Shown here in pieces: positions 56,101 to 63,292 of a DNA stretch of 64,000 nt. A program made the position numbers and the translations under genes. The stretch lies in NCBI GenBank assembly GCA_024274785.1, contig JAJSAM010000030.1, positions 62,001 to 126,000 of the forward strand. The letters run 5' to 3'. Origin of the DNA: Planctomycetota bacterium. Lineage in GTDB: Bacteria; Planctomycetota; JAJSAM01. The notes under the pieces were generated by a model. The model searched no databases. It was not told the origin of the DNA and worked only from the letters and a program-made list of their open reading frames with translations. Positions within the stretch are counted from its first letter, which is position 1. The number at the start of each line of letters is the position of its first letter.

Positions 56101-57775
56101 GATCCTCGAGGATCGGCCGGAGCGACGGTTCGGCGTTGTCGATGATCCGGCGAATGGCGGCCTCACCGTGCGTCTTGCTGCCGATGCCCTCCTCCGTGTC
56201 GATCTGGCGAAGCATGGCCATCGTAACGACCAGATTCTCCATGGCTTCGACGGAGACACATTCCCGGTAGGTCTGCTTGCGCTTCGCGAGGTACTCGAAC
56301 CGTTCGCTCGGATTCATCGCCTCGAAACGGTCCCGCTCGGCCCCGGTGATCCACTTCGCCTCGAAGTCAGGCGGGTCGAGCATCTGCCTCGCCATCTCCC
56401 GGGAGGTGGTCTCCACGGCCCGGCGGAGGAAGATCTGCGCCGCGCGCGCCGCCGTCTCCGGGTTCCTGCAGTCACCCGGCAACTCCTTGTTGTTCTTCAC
56501 GTAGTCGGCCACGTCGATGACCCGGGCCATCCCGGTGAGCGCCTTCTCCCCGTGCTCTGTTTTCGGATCGAGGTGAGGATAGACGCGGGCCAGCAGTTCC
56601 AGCTTCTCCTCGTGCGGCAGATCCGCCCAGGGGAGCTTGCCGTGCAACTGGCAGAGCCGCTCGATCGCCCGTCCGGTGTACTTCAGCGAACCCTTGGTGA
56701 ACTGGCCGGGATGCTTGCTGTGACGGTAGCCCTGCAGGAAGTTGTTGAAGATGTGCGCGGAGAGCTGCCAGTTTGCGAACCGTTCTGGCGCGGTCCCGGA
56801 GAAGATGGCCGAGGTCTCGCGCGTATTCCCGGGGATCTCGCTGCGATAGCTGATCCGTCCATTGTCGCCGATGCGGAGTTCCTGGGCGTGGATCTGGCCG
56901 GGCCGCCGCTTGCCCTTCACCTCGATGTCCGCGCCACCGCCGATGTAGGACTCCGGGTCGAGGATCTGGCGAGCGATCCCCTCGGTGTACCTGAGCTGGA
57001 ACTCCCGTACGTCCGTGGCGAAACGGGAGTCCGGCAGGTCGTTGCCGCCGCGGAAGACCGTCACCTCGATCTGGGGAAAGTCCACACCCGATTTCTTCTG
57101 CTCGACCGTGAGGCCGAGTTCACCGGCGGCGGCGGCGAGATTCCTGAAGAAGATCTCCTCCTGGCTCGGGTCCCCGGCGAAGCAGGTCACGTCCTGGTCG
57201 CGGGTGTAGTCCCCGGTGCCGCCGGAGTTGACGGTGACGATCTTCCTGAGCGGCGACTTCTTCTTCGCCTCGAGTTCCCGCCGGGTGAGAAACAGCGCCC
57301 GGGCATACATGGCCTTCACCACTTCGTGGCGGCCGACATCCAGGCTGCGATTCACCAATCCTTCAGGGTCGCTGGCGGTTTCGGTCAGATCCTTGATGCA
57401 CTGCTCGCGGGAGTATCCCTTCGCCCGCGCCACGGCGAGCGTCTCCTGCGCCGATGGGGACAAGCCGTTCCCGTCGAGTTTCTTCGATGCGTCGACGGTG
57501 GGTTCGCGCCGGTACTCCGCCTGCCAGTCGAGCCTGCGGGATTCCGCACCGACCGTCAGTGTCCGTACCGGAAGCTTCGCGGCCCGAACCCTCGGCGCCT
57601 CCTGTTCCGCGGCGGCTTCCGGCTCGGCCGGATCCGCGGGAAGCTCGATCGTCAGCTCTCCGACCTTCGTGTCCTTCTCGAGTTGCTTCTCCTGGGCCAC
57701 GGCAAAGGGCGCGGTGGAGAGCAGGAGCAGAAGGGCCGCGAAGACCCAGGCCCGGTGAATGTTTCCGCCGATCAT
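53138..57775 (-). CDS. Giant secreted protein with C-terminal MORN-type repeats
   Basis: 1545 residues with a signal peptide ending about VA-Q28. The long N-terminal part (about 30-1180) is mostly helical with few recognisable motifs and no transmembrane segment. Residues about 1225-1545 are around ten MORN-2 (YwqK-like) repeats of the form GxWEYYFENGRL, for example RRGRYRQGIPDGRWEYYF and LKEKLTYVEGRLNGPSEYYW. The repeats give a beta-hairpin ribbon that usually binds protein or membrane. The start overlaps the stop of the coiled-coil gene (57772-57775), so the two are coupled and likely act together. The role is unknown. Confidence 0.78.
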   Translation of the reverse strand: MIGGNIHRAWVFAALLLLLSTAPFAVAQEKQLEKDTKVGELTIELPADPAEPEAAAEQEAPRVRAAKLPVRTLTVGAESRRLDWQAEYRREPTVDASKKLDGNGLSPSAQETLAVARAKGYSREQCIKDLTETASDPEGLVNRSLDVGRHEVVKAMYARALFLTRRELEAKKKSPLRKIVTVNSGGTGDYTRDQDVTCFAGDPSQEEIFFRNLAAAAGELGLTVEQKKSGVDFPQIEVTVFRGGNDLPDSRFATDVREFQLRYTEGIARQILDPESYIGGGADIEVKGKRRPGQIHAQELRIGDNGRISYRSEIPGNTRETSAIFSGTAPERFANWQLSAHIFNNFLQGYRHSKHPGQFTKGSLKYTGRAIERLCQLHGKLPWADLPHEEKLELLARVYPHLDPKTEHGEKALTGMARVIDVADYVKNNKELPGDCRNPETAARAAQIFLRRAVETTSREMARQMLDPPDFEAKWITGAERDRFEAMNPSERFEYLAKRKQTYRECVSVEAMENLVVTMAMLRQIDTEEGIGSKTHGEAAIRRIIDNAEPSLRPILEDLGDYSRLYLDLHLTSDPQEREKARGDLAETRQRIGRTLGEEAPGLRILEEMERMGPQEYLKREMETGRCPGPGMAEVKARFAQHIREAFPSFRDEYKMYQVRRQALGGMGGYIARKVRDEVCQLDTIADGLQVIEMYQNGAGYGDYLYFGTVNVLSRFHWSFSHFIAAGQMFWIDGPDAQTKKWEAAECLAKNLIFTTFARVIPWAATAKVVFDIARGIVTVTVGYSINVVNADLVDAMYTGEAGRMNDQAAGSMVGRIRDSGFCVLPEAFVVKARDEKTGEPFLWIDRTAAYRFFFKQWTGLEAHELPKFGVREAARNPALVRANDNLAKLFYRQAEKYDRVWVSTAKRKRITLMVTASEVEEAILELNRQINIQARQAVRKVLSESAVRSYRSIFQKEGVDVIEEGLTARLTADVLTGMMEFWESYITAQVLAMRDIERSAMLADMSALGGVLGKAIQERIREKPEREPEFQCEIDVKLFGELDPETREFDARVPVRVSAFLHGSGEVGEHQQTVKFEVVASNTEVIEEATGKKGALLGETIRVRALANRGAGPVLAESPELSFLVRKPPEKDGAVKKVPIFKREERRRDGSLYLIYTWIQAFSGMPGDWYAEYGQVIHGKLEEYDREDHLSNDRVYRYGILAGPWRDYDSKGRLVHECVYRGEEKHGPEVNYDPDSRARLETDWVNDEIVARRGFRENGGKAVEVTFLWESDPETGYPVATGEFQSWHASGSQECKGRFERSEVFLDDRKVQYAHSYQRKVGVWEYFHPDGSPSRRETWEAGVLHGPFELMFPGGQVERRGRYRQGIPDGRWEYYFENGRLMEAGNLVADVKDGSWESYFENGQLKEKLTYVEGRLNGPSEYYWESGGLCAGGNLEDGDREGAWIHQDEDGNFEKGIYRDGRKHGNWVAKQADGRYRYQRQYRDGIEHGVCTNYHINGKVEESGRYRDGIRTGRWETYREDGKRKGWVIYDDEGDVTGGGTYDD

Positions 57776-59064
57776 TCGTCCATCTCCAGGAGGAGCCGCA
57801 TCAGTTCGTCGTCATCGCCGGTCTCCGTTCCCCGGTGCTCGACCCCGAGGAGCTTTCCCTCGGAATCGACCACGACGCGCAGGTTCACACGCACCGGTTC
57901 GCCGGATCGATCGGCGTAGACCTTCACCTCGATTCGCTCCGCACCGCCGGCGGCCGGAGAGCGGGAGACGATTTCGATCTTTCCGGTGGGCTTGACCGAC
58001 GTCAGGGCCGGGTGCGCGAGGAGGGCGTCGCGGAAACAGGGAAGAGGCACGCCGGCGGACACGGGATCGGAGTCGGACGGTATGGAAGGATTCGCGGACA
58101 GCGTCGAAGGTTCCGGCAGAATCCGCGTCTCACCGCCGCGCTCTGCGTTACCGGAGAATATGACGCCGGGGATGATTACGAGCAGCAGCAGCACGCCGCC
58201 CCACACCGCCGCGAACCGGGTCGCCTCGGTACGCACCGCGGCGGCGGCCACGCGGCGCTCCCGCATCCCCTCGTCCGAAGCCTTGATCGCGGCGAGCAAC
58301 GCCCTGGCCCGGTCCATGGGCTCCCTGATCCCGGGTTCGTCGAGTCCGGCCAGCACCACCGACTTGCCCAGCGCCTCGTGGGATCCCTCGACCGCCGCCC
58401 GGGCCTCCTCCCTCCTGACCTCGGCGTGCCGCGCCTCGCGTGACGCATCCCGCAGATCGGTCTCGAGTCGCCGCTCCTCCTCGCGCCAGGCCCGCTTTGC
58501 CCGGGTGAGATCTTCCACGGCCGCCTCCTCCTGCCTGCGAGCCAGGCTCACCCCGTCTTCCCGCTCCGGCAGTTCTTCCCGGAGTTGCGCGAGGCGGACC
58601 TTCAGCTCCGCGGGGGAGTCGTCGTCGCCGGGCTTCTCGAGCCGGGATTCAACCCGGTCGATCTGCTTTCGGAGATCGCGCCGCTCACGCCTTCTCTCGT
58701 CGTGTGCCCGCGAAAAGCCGGTGGCCTCCCCGGCGAGGACTTCGAGTTCGCCCTCGCGAATACGGGTCTGGTCTTCGAGCGCCAACTGCGCCCCGCTCTC
58801 CCGTTTCAGAGCGGCGGTCAGAGCGGCCTCGCAGCCGACCAACCGTTCCTCGTTCTCCTTGACGGAACCGAAGGATCGGCGGGATTTCGCTTCCTCCGTC
58901 TCGGAAGCCCGGTCGCCGATCTCCCGGTAGGCGACGAGCAGCGCCTTGCTGTCCCGCTTCTTCTTTCGAGACAGGGCGAACACCTTCCCGAGTGATCGCG
59001 CGTAAAGAGCGGCTCCCCGCGCGTCCTCGCGGATACGTTGAAGGATCTGCCGAGGCGTCATCAT
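57772..59064 (-). CDS. Coiled-coil membrane protein with C-terminal periplasmic domain
   Basis: 430 residues from ATG 59064 (GGGAGGAATGCCC upstream; ATG 59094 lies too far out). The first ~270 residues are charged heptad-rich coiled coil (e.g. ERRRERRDLRKQIDRVESRL). One transmembrane helix follows (FAAVWGGVLLLLVIIPGVIF, about 284-304), then an outer domain of ~115 residues (FRDALLAHPALTSVKPTGKI, VKVYADRSGEPVRVNLRVVV). The geometry puts a cytoplasmic rod and periplasmic head around one helix. Coupled to the giant MORN protein by ATGA overlap. No family recognised. Confidence 0.72.
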   Translation of the reverse strand: MMTPRQILQRIREDARGAALYARSLGKVFALSRKKKRDSKALLVAYREIGDRASETEEAKSRRSFGSVKENEERLVGCEAALTAALKRESGAQLALEDQTRIREGELEVLAGEATGFSRAHDERRRERRDLRKQIDRVESRLEKPGDDDSPAELKVRLAQLREELPEREDGVSLARRQEEAAVEDLTRAKRAWREEERRLETDLRDASREARHAEVRREEARAAVEGSHEALGKSVVLAGLDEPGIREPMDRARALLAAIKASDEGMRERRVAAAAVRTEATRFAAVWGGVLLLLVIIPGVIFSGNAERGGETRILPEPSTLSANPSIPSDSDPVSAGVPLPCFRDALLAHPALTSVKPTGKIEIVSRSPAAGGAERIEVKVYADRSGEPVRVNLRVVVDSEGKLLGVEHRGTETGDDDELMRLLLEMDE

Positions 59065-59305
59065 GGGCATTCCTCCCGCTGCGGTAACTGGCACCGCCCG
59101 CAGGATACTCCCCCTTCGACCCGCTGGAAAGGCCAGACGCGGGGCCCTTCGGAGGCACCGCCCCGCTCACCGGAATGTGGCCGGGGATCCATGAGAATCG
59201 TGACCTGCCGAGTAGCCCGCGGGTAAATTCGAGGCGGTGAGACCGAGGTTACGGGGGAGGGGTTCCCCGTCGGCAACATCGGAAGGTCCAGGTGGGAGAG
59301 GTTCC

Positions 59306-59851
59306 ATGGGGACCCTCCGAAGGATGATCATCCTTCCCGTCGCCGTCGTGCTCCTGGCGGCCTGCAACGCCACGTCCAACCAGGTCGAGGACGAGAATCT
59401 GCTGCCCGTCATCGGAGAAATCGAGCCGGTGCTGCTCGTGGAGGAGAACATCCTGCTCGACGCCCGGGTCGATACGGGCGCGGAGACCTGCTCCCTGGAC
59501 GCGCGAGAGATCAAGTCCTTCGAGCGCGATGGAAAGGGCTGGGTCCGCTTCCGGGTCCCCGATCCCGCGAAGAAGGAGCTTCGCACCGTGGAGCGCCCCT
59601 TGTCCCGGCGGGTGAAGGACAAGCGCCACGGGGAGAAGTCATCCTCTCGTCCCGTGGTGAAGATGAGGGGCGTCATCGGCGTCATCACCTTCGGTTTGAT
59701 GAGCATCACCCTCGTGGAACACCTCACCTTCACGTTCCCCGAGCTGATGCTGGTCGTACTCGCCGTGATCCTGCTCATCGGACAGTACACGGGCTACCGA
59801 CGCAGTGAGCTCCGGCGATTCGAGCCCCAGGTCACTTCGGAGAAGAAGTGA
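59306..59851 (+). pseudogene. Chimera of retropepsin-like zinc protease and 7TM-transglutaminase tail
   Basis: 181 residues from ATG 59306 (GGTGGGAGAGG upstream). The signal ends in a lipobox (VVLLAAC). Residues about 30-120 match the retropepsin-like putative ATP-dependent zinc protease family (LLDARVDTGAETCSLDAREI with the catalytic D-T-G-A; SSSRPVVKMR). The rest of that fold should follow, but the sequence changes to GVITFGLMSITLVEHLTFTF, then PELMLVVLAVILLIGQYTGYR and SELRRF, which resembles the last helix of the inactive-transglutaminase 7TM protein normally encoded next. An in-frame deletion of over a kilobase has fused the two genes. It may still make a membrane-tethered DTGA protein, but a pseudogene is more likely. 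Confidence 0.6.
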
Positions 59852-60006
59852 TGCCGGCCAGCCCCAGGGCCCTGCGAAACGAGTCCCCGGAAGATCGCGT
59901 GGCGGTCGGGGTCGGAGGTGCGCCCGCCGCCGCGACCCGTCTGGCCGAAATCGCCACGCGCCAGGAAGCAGTGAAAGCTATCGAGGCGTTCTCCGAAGAC
60001 TCCTGA
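59851..60006 (+). CDS. Short downstream ORF, hypothetical
   Basis: 51 codons starting at ATG 59851, which overlaps the preceding TGA by one base (TGATG). Contents include ESPEDRVAVGVGG and TRLAEIATRQEAVKAIEAFSED, mildly acidic and helical. In the usual operon an alpha-L-glutamate ligase-like gene follows here, but this sequence does not resemble its N-terminus. It may be a truncated piece of it or a spurious frame. Confidence 0.3.
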   Translation: MPASPRALRNESPEDRVAVGVGGAPAAATRLAEIATRQEAVKAIEAFSEDS

Positions 60007-60058
60007 GAAGGGCCGCTTCCACGAGCCTGGCGGGGCCGCATCCACCTATCCATGATAT

Positions 60059-60077
60059 TTGATCATCTAACGATCAA
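60059..60077 (+). promoter_or_regulatory. Operator-like inverted repeat before the AAA/DUF4143 gene
   Basis: TTGATC-atctaac-GATCAA, perfect 6-bp arms, in a conspicuously A+T-rich segment (about 60050-60090) 23 bases upstream of the start at 60100. Its position suggests autoregulation of the downstream gene. A second GATC-rich palindrome (GATCGATC) overlaps the start codon region. Confidence 0.45.
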
Positions 60078-60099
60078 TTTACATGATAAGGTCGTCGTG

Positions 60100-61275
60100 A
60101 TGATCGATCGAGCCACCCACCGGCAAAGCGTATTGCAGTTGCTTCACTGGAACCCGGTGGTCGCCCTGCTGGGAGCACGGCAGGTCGGAAAGACCACCCT
60201 GGCGCGGGACATTGCGGATCGCCATGAGGGGCCGGTGCGCGCTTTTGACCTTGAGGATCCGCATGACCTGGCGTCACTCGCGGATCCAGTCCGAGTACTC
60301 GGGGAGTTGCGCGGGCTGGTGATCCTCGACGAGATCCAGAATCTGCCTGGAGTCTTCCCGGTCTTGCGCGTGCTCGCGGACCGCCCCGGCACGCCCGCAC
60401 GGTTTCTCGTACTCGGGAGCGCATCCGAGTCGCTGCTCAGGCAGGGATCGGAATCGCTCGCCGGGAGGATCGCCTTTCACGAACTCGGGCCGCTCTCTCT
60501 CGACGAGACCGGGCTTTCGACCCTGAAAGCCCTCTGGTTGCGGGGAGGCTTCCCGCGGTCGTTTCTCGCCCCGGACGACGAGAAGAGTCTGCGATGGCGG
60601 CTCGATTTCGTGCGAACGTTCCTGCAGAGAGATCTCCCGCAGTTGGGAGTCAGGATCCCCGCGGCGACGCTCGAGCGGTTCTGGTCGATGCTCGCGCACG
60701 TCCACGGACAGGTTTGGAACGGATCCAGGCTTGCGAGCGGCTTCGGCGCGTCACATACGACGGTACGCCGATGGCTCGACCTGCTTTGCGCCACACTGGT
60801 CGTCAGGCTGCTCAGACCGTGGCATGAGAACCTGGGAAAGCGGCAAGTGAAGTCCCCGAAGGTCTTCGTGGCGGACACCGGGCTCCTGCATGCCCTTCAC
60901 GACATACCTTCCATCGAGAGACTGGAGGGGCACCCCGTCGTAGGACCGTCCTGGGAGTTCTTCGGAATCGAGACCGTCGTCCGACGCCTCGGCGCGAGGC
61001 GCGACCAATGCTACTTCTGGGCCACGCATCAGGGTGCCGAGCTGGATCTGCTCATCGTCGCGGGCGGACGCCGGCTCGGCTTCGAGTTCAAGCTGACATC
61101 GGCGCCGAGACTGACGCGGTCGATGCACATCGCCCTCGAAGATCTCGCGCTCGAAAGCCTGGTCGTCATCCACGCCGGCCCGCGTGAGTTCCCGATGGCG
61201 GACCGGGTCACCGCCATTCCGCTGGCCCGGATCCTCGACATGGTCACACCGCTTTCCGCATGCAAGCCTCGCTGA
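60100..61275 (+). CDS. AAA+ ATPase with DUF4143 domain
   Basis: 391 residues. ATG 60100 is preferred over 60052 because AAGG precedes it. N-terminal ATPase with Walker A GARQVGKTT and Walker B GLVILDEIQ, then arginine-rich sensor region, then the DUF4143 C-terminal domain (WHENLGKRQVKSPKVFVADTG, QGAELDLLIVAGGRRLGFEFK) with a PD-(D/E)XK-like E-x-D...E-x-K arrangement. This family is common in accessory DNA; nuclease-like or nucleotide-binding roles are suspected but not established. It is framed by A+T-rich upstream DNA with an inverted repeat and by a strong terminator, and surrounded by gene remnants, as for an acquired unit. Confidence 0.87.
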   Translation: MIDRATHRQSVLQLLHWNPVVALLGARQVGKTTLARDIADRHEGPVRAFDLEDPHDLASLADPVRVLGELRGLVILDEIQNLPGVFPVLRVLADRPGTPARFLVLGSASESLLRQGSESLAGRIAFHELGPLSLDETGLSTLKALWLRGGFPRSFLAPDDEKSLRWRLDFVRTFLQRDLPQLGVRIPAATLERFWSMLAHVHGQVWNGSRLASGFGASHTTVRRWLDLLCATLVVRLLRPWHENLGKRQVKSPKVFVADTGLLHALHDIPSIERLEGHPVVGPSWEFFGIETVVRRLGARRDQCYFWATHQGAELDLLIVAGGRRLGFEFKLTSAPRLTRSMHIALEDLALESLVVIHAGPREFPMADRVTAIPLARILDMVTPLSACKPR

Positions 61276-61276
61276 A

Positions 61277-61309
61277 CTTCCTGATCCGCCCCGGGGGCGG
61301 ATCAGGAAG
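61277..61309 (+). terminator. Strong stem-loop after the AAA/DUF4143 gene
   Basis: 14-bp perfect stem CTTCCTGATCCGCC/GGCGGATCAGGAAG with loop CCGGG, starting two bases after the stop codon. It is the longest hairpin in the window. No T-tract follows, but with this stability it should terminate or protect the transcript. Confidence 0.7.
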
Positions 61310-61326
61310 CTTGGGGGCCTTGGTAA

Positions 61327-61600
61327 CTACCTCTCGTGGCAGCCCGGGCACAGGGCGGAATCGGGCTTCGAAAGGAGGGCCTGGTACAACGACTGGTGGG
61401 GAAGGTGGCAGGGCCCCGATCCACGATGGAGATGCGAACCCGCTCACCCTCACATCGGGCAACGATCGAGATCGGCCCGCATCCGGCGGCATACTTCAGG
61501 GCGTTGTCGAGGAGGTTCAGGACGGCGCGAGTCAGCGCCTCGGGATCCGTTCGGATCGCGGGCAGGCATCGCGCTGCGACGGAGGGGGGGCGGATGGTAT
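61327..61600 (-). pseudogene. Chimeric remnant: histidine-kinase ATPase piece joined to cytochrome tail
   Basis: On the minus strand one frame (about 61600-61411) reads a histidine-kinase ATPase: RTDPEALTRAVLNLLDNALKYA (N-box) and VRISIVDRGP (G1 box start). Immediately afterwards another frame (61410-61327) reads a cytochrome end: P-CHLPHQSLYQALLSKPDSA then LCPGCH-ER and stop TAG. The join falls at GGGGCCC (61417-61411). No start, no catalytic His and no G2 box remain. It is decayed DNA from two genes fused by deletion, in the 338-base gap before recN. Confidence 0.5.
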
Positions 61601-61613
61601 TCTCTCATCCACC

Positions 61614-63275
61614 ATGCTCGTGCACCTGAAAGTCCGGGACCTCGTGCTCATCGAAGAGCTCGATCTGCCGCTGGCGGCGGGGTTCAACGTGCTCACCGGA
61701 GAGACCGGCGCCGGGAAGAGCCTGGTCGCCACCGCCGTCGGGCTGCTGCTCGGACGCAAGGGGTCATCGGACGTGGTTCGCCGGGGGGCGCGGGAAGCGG
61801 AAGTGGAGGGCCTCTTCGACATCTCCGACGAGCCGCAGGTCCGGGCCGTGCTCGAGGAGGCGGGGCTGCCCGTCTCCGACGAACTGCTGATTCGCCGGGT
61901 GTTGCCGGCCGCGGGGCGGCAGCGGTCGTTCGTCAACGGGCGGCTGGCCTCCCTGGCGGTCCTCTCCGAGCTGTCGCGGGACCTGGCCTCCTTCGTCGGG
62001 CAGCACGAACACCTCTCCCTGCTCGACCCCGCCCGCCAGCTCGAGCTGGTGGACGCATTCGGCGGGCTTTCCGGGGAGGTCGCCCGGATGGCCTTGTTGC
62101 ACAACGCAAGCACCGCGGCGGCGGATCGCCACCGGAAACTCCGGGAGCAGGGCCGCGACCGGGCGAAGCGCATCGACTACCTCGCGTTCCAGGTGCGGGA
62201 GATCGACGACCTCGCGCCGGAGCCGGACGAGATCGACACGCTCGGCCGCGAGGTGGTGCGCCAGAAGCACCTCGAAGACCTGCTCGGCGCGGCCCGGCGC
62301 GCGGCCGATGGCCTTTACGAAATGGACGACTCGATCTGCGAGCGCCTGATCGCGCATGCCCGGGAGATCGAGCGGGCCGCGCGGCACGACGAATCCCTCA
62401 CCCCCGAAGCGGAATGCCTGCTCGCCGCGGCGGCGGAAGTGGAAGAGGCGGCGCGGCGTCTTTCCGCCTACGGCGAAGGGATGGAACCCGATCCGGATCG
62501 CCTCGACCGGGCCATCGAGCGCATGGAAGTGCTGAAGACTCTCGAGCGCAAGCACGGGATGGATCTGGCGGCCGTGCTCGGCCACCGGAACGTACTCGCC
62601 GCCGAACTCGACGATCTCTCGCACTTCGAAGAGGCCCTCGACGAAGCCCGCGCCGAGCTGGATCGCCGCGCCGCGCTGGCGCGAAAGCAGGCCACGAAGC
62701 TGACCATCGCCCGAGAGAAGGCCGGGGCCTTGCTCGCCCTCGCGGTCGGCGCCGAACTGGCGGATCTCAAACTTCCGGACGCCGGCTTTCGCACCGACCT
62801 CGCCCCCGCCGGAGACACGCCGGGCTCCACCGGCATCGACAAGGCGGAGTTCGTCGCCTCACTGAACCCCGGCGAGGGCGCACACCCGCTTCGCGAAATC
62901 GCCTCCGGCGGAGAGCTGTCACGAATCATGCTGGCCATCCGGCGAGCTCTGGCGGGAGTCGGGCCGGTCGGCACGTACGTCTTCGACGAGGTGGACGCGG
63001 GCATCGGCGGTGCGGAAGCGGCGCTGGTCGGCCGCAAACTGCAGGAAGTGGCGAAGCACCACCAGGTGATCTGCATCACCCACCTTCCCCAGATCGCGGG
63101 GCTGGCGGACGCCCATTTCCGGGTGGGCAAACACCGGAAGAACGGCCGCACGGCGACTACCGTGGCCACCCTGACCGATACGGAACGACTCGAGGAAGTG
63201 GCCCGGATGCTGTCCGGCGAGACTCCGACCGACCGCGCCCGGGCCGCCGCGGCGGATCTCATCTCCCCCGGTTGA
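61614..63275 (+). CDS. recN: DNA repair protein RecN
   Basis: 553-residue SMC-like ATPase for double-strand-break repair, cytoplasmic. Walker A GETGAGKS (about residues 29-36), coiled-coil arms (about 155-375), signature LREIASGGELSRIMLA, Walker B YVFDEVDAGIGG and D-loop region HHQVICITHLPQIA. Length is normal for RecN (about 550). Start ATG 61614; the earlier frame to 61260 overlaps remnants. It lacks a strong ribosome binding site directly upstream. The downstream pepP gene follows after 17 bases. Confidence 0.93.
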   Translation: MLVHLKVRDLVLIEELDLPLAAGFNVLTGETGAGKSLVATAVGLLLGRKGSSDVVRRGAREAEVEGLFDISDEPQVRAVLEEAGLPVSDELLIRRVLPAAGRQRSFVNGRLASLAVLSELSRDLASFVGQHEHLSLLDPARQLELVDAFGGLSGEVARMALLHNASTAAADRHRKLREQGRDRAKRIDYLAFQVREIDDLAPEPDEIDTLGREVVRQKHLEDLLGAARRAADGLYEMDDSICERLIAHAREIERAARHDESLTPEAECLLAAAAEVEEAARRLSAYGEGMEPDPDRLDRAIERMEVLKTLERKHGMDLAAVLGHRNVLAAELDDLSHFEEALDEARAELDRRAALARKQATKLTIAREKAGALLALAVGAELADLKLPDAGFRTDLAPAGDTPGSTGIDKAEFVASLNPGEGAHPLREIASGGELSRIMLAIRRALAGVGPVGTYVFDEVDAGIGGAEAALVGRKLQEVAKHHQVICITHLPQIAGLADAHFRVGKHRKNGRTATTVATLTDTERLEEVARMLSGETPTDRARAAAADLISPG

Positions 63276-63292
63276 GCACAGGAGCAGCCCCC

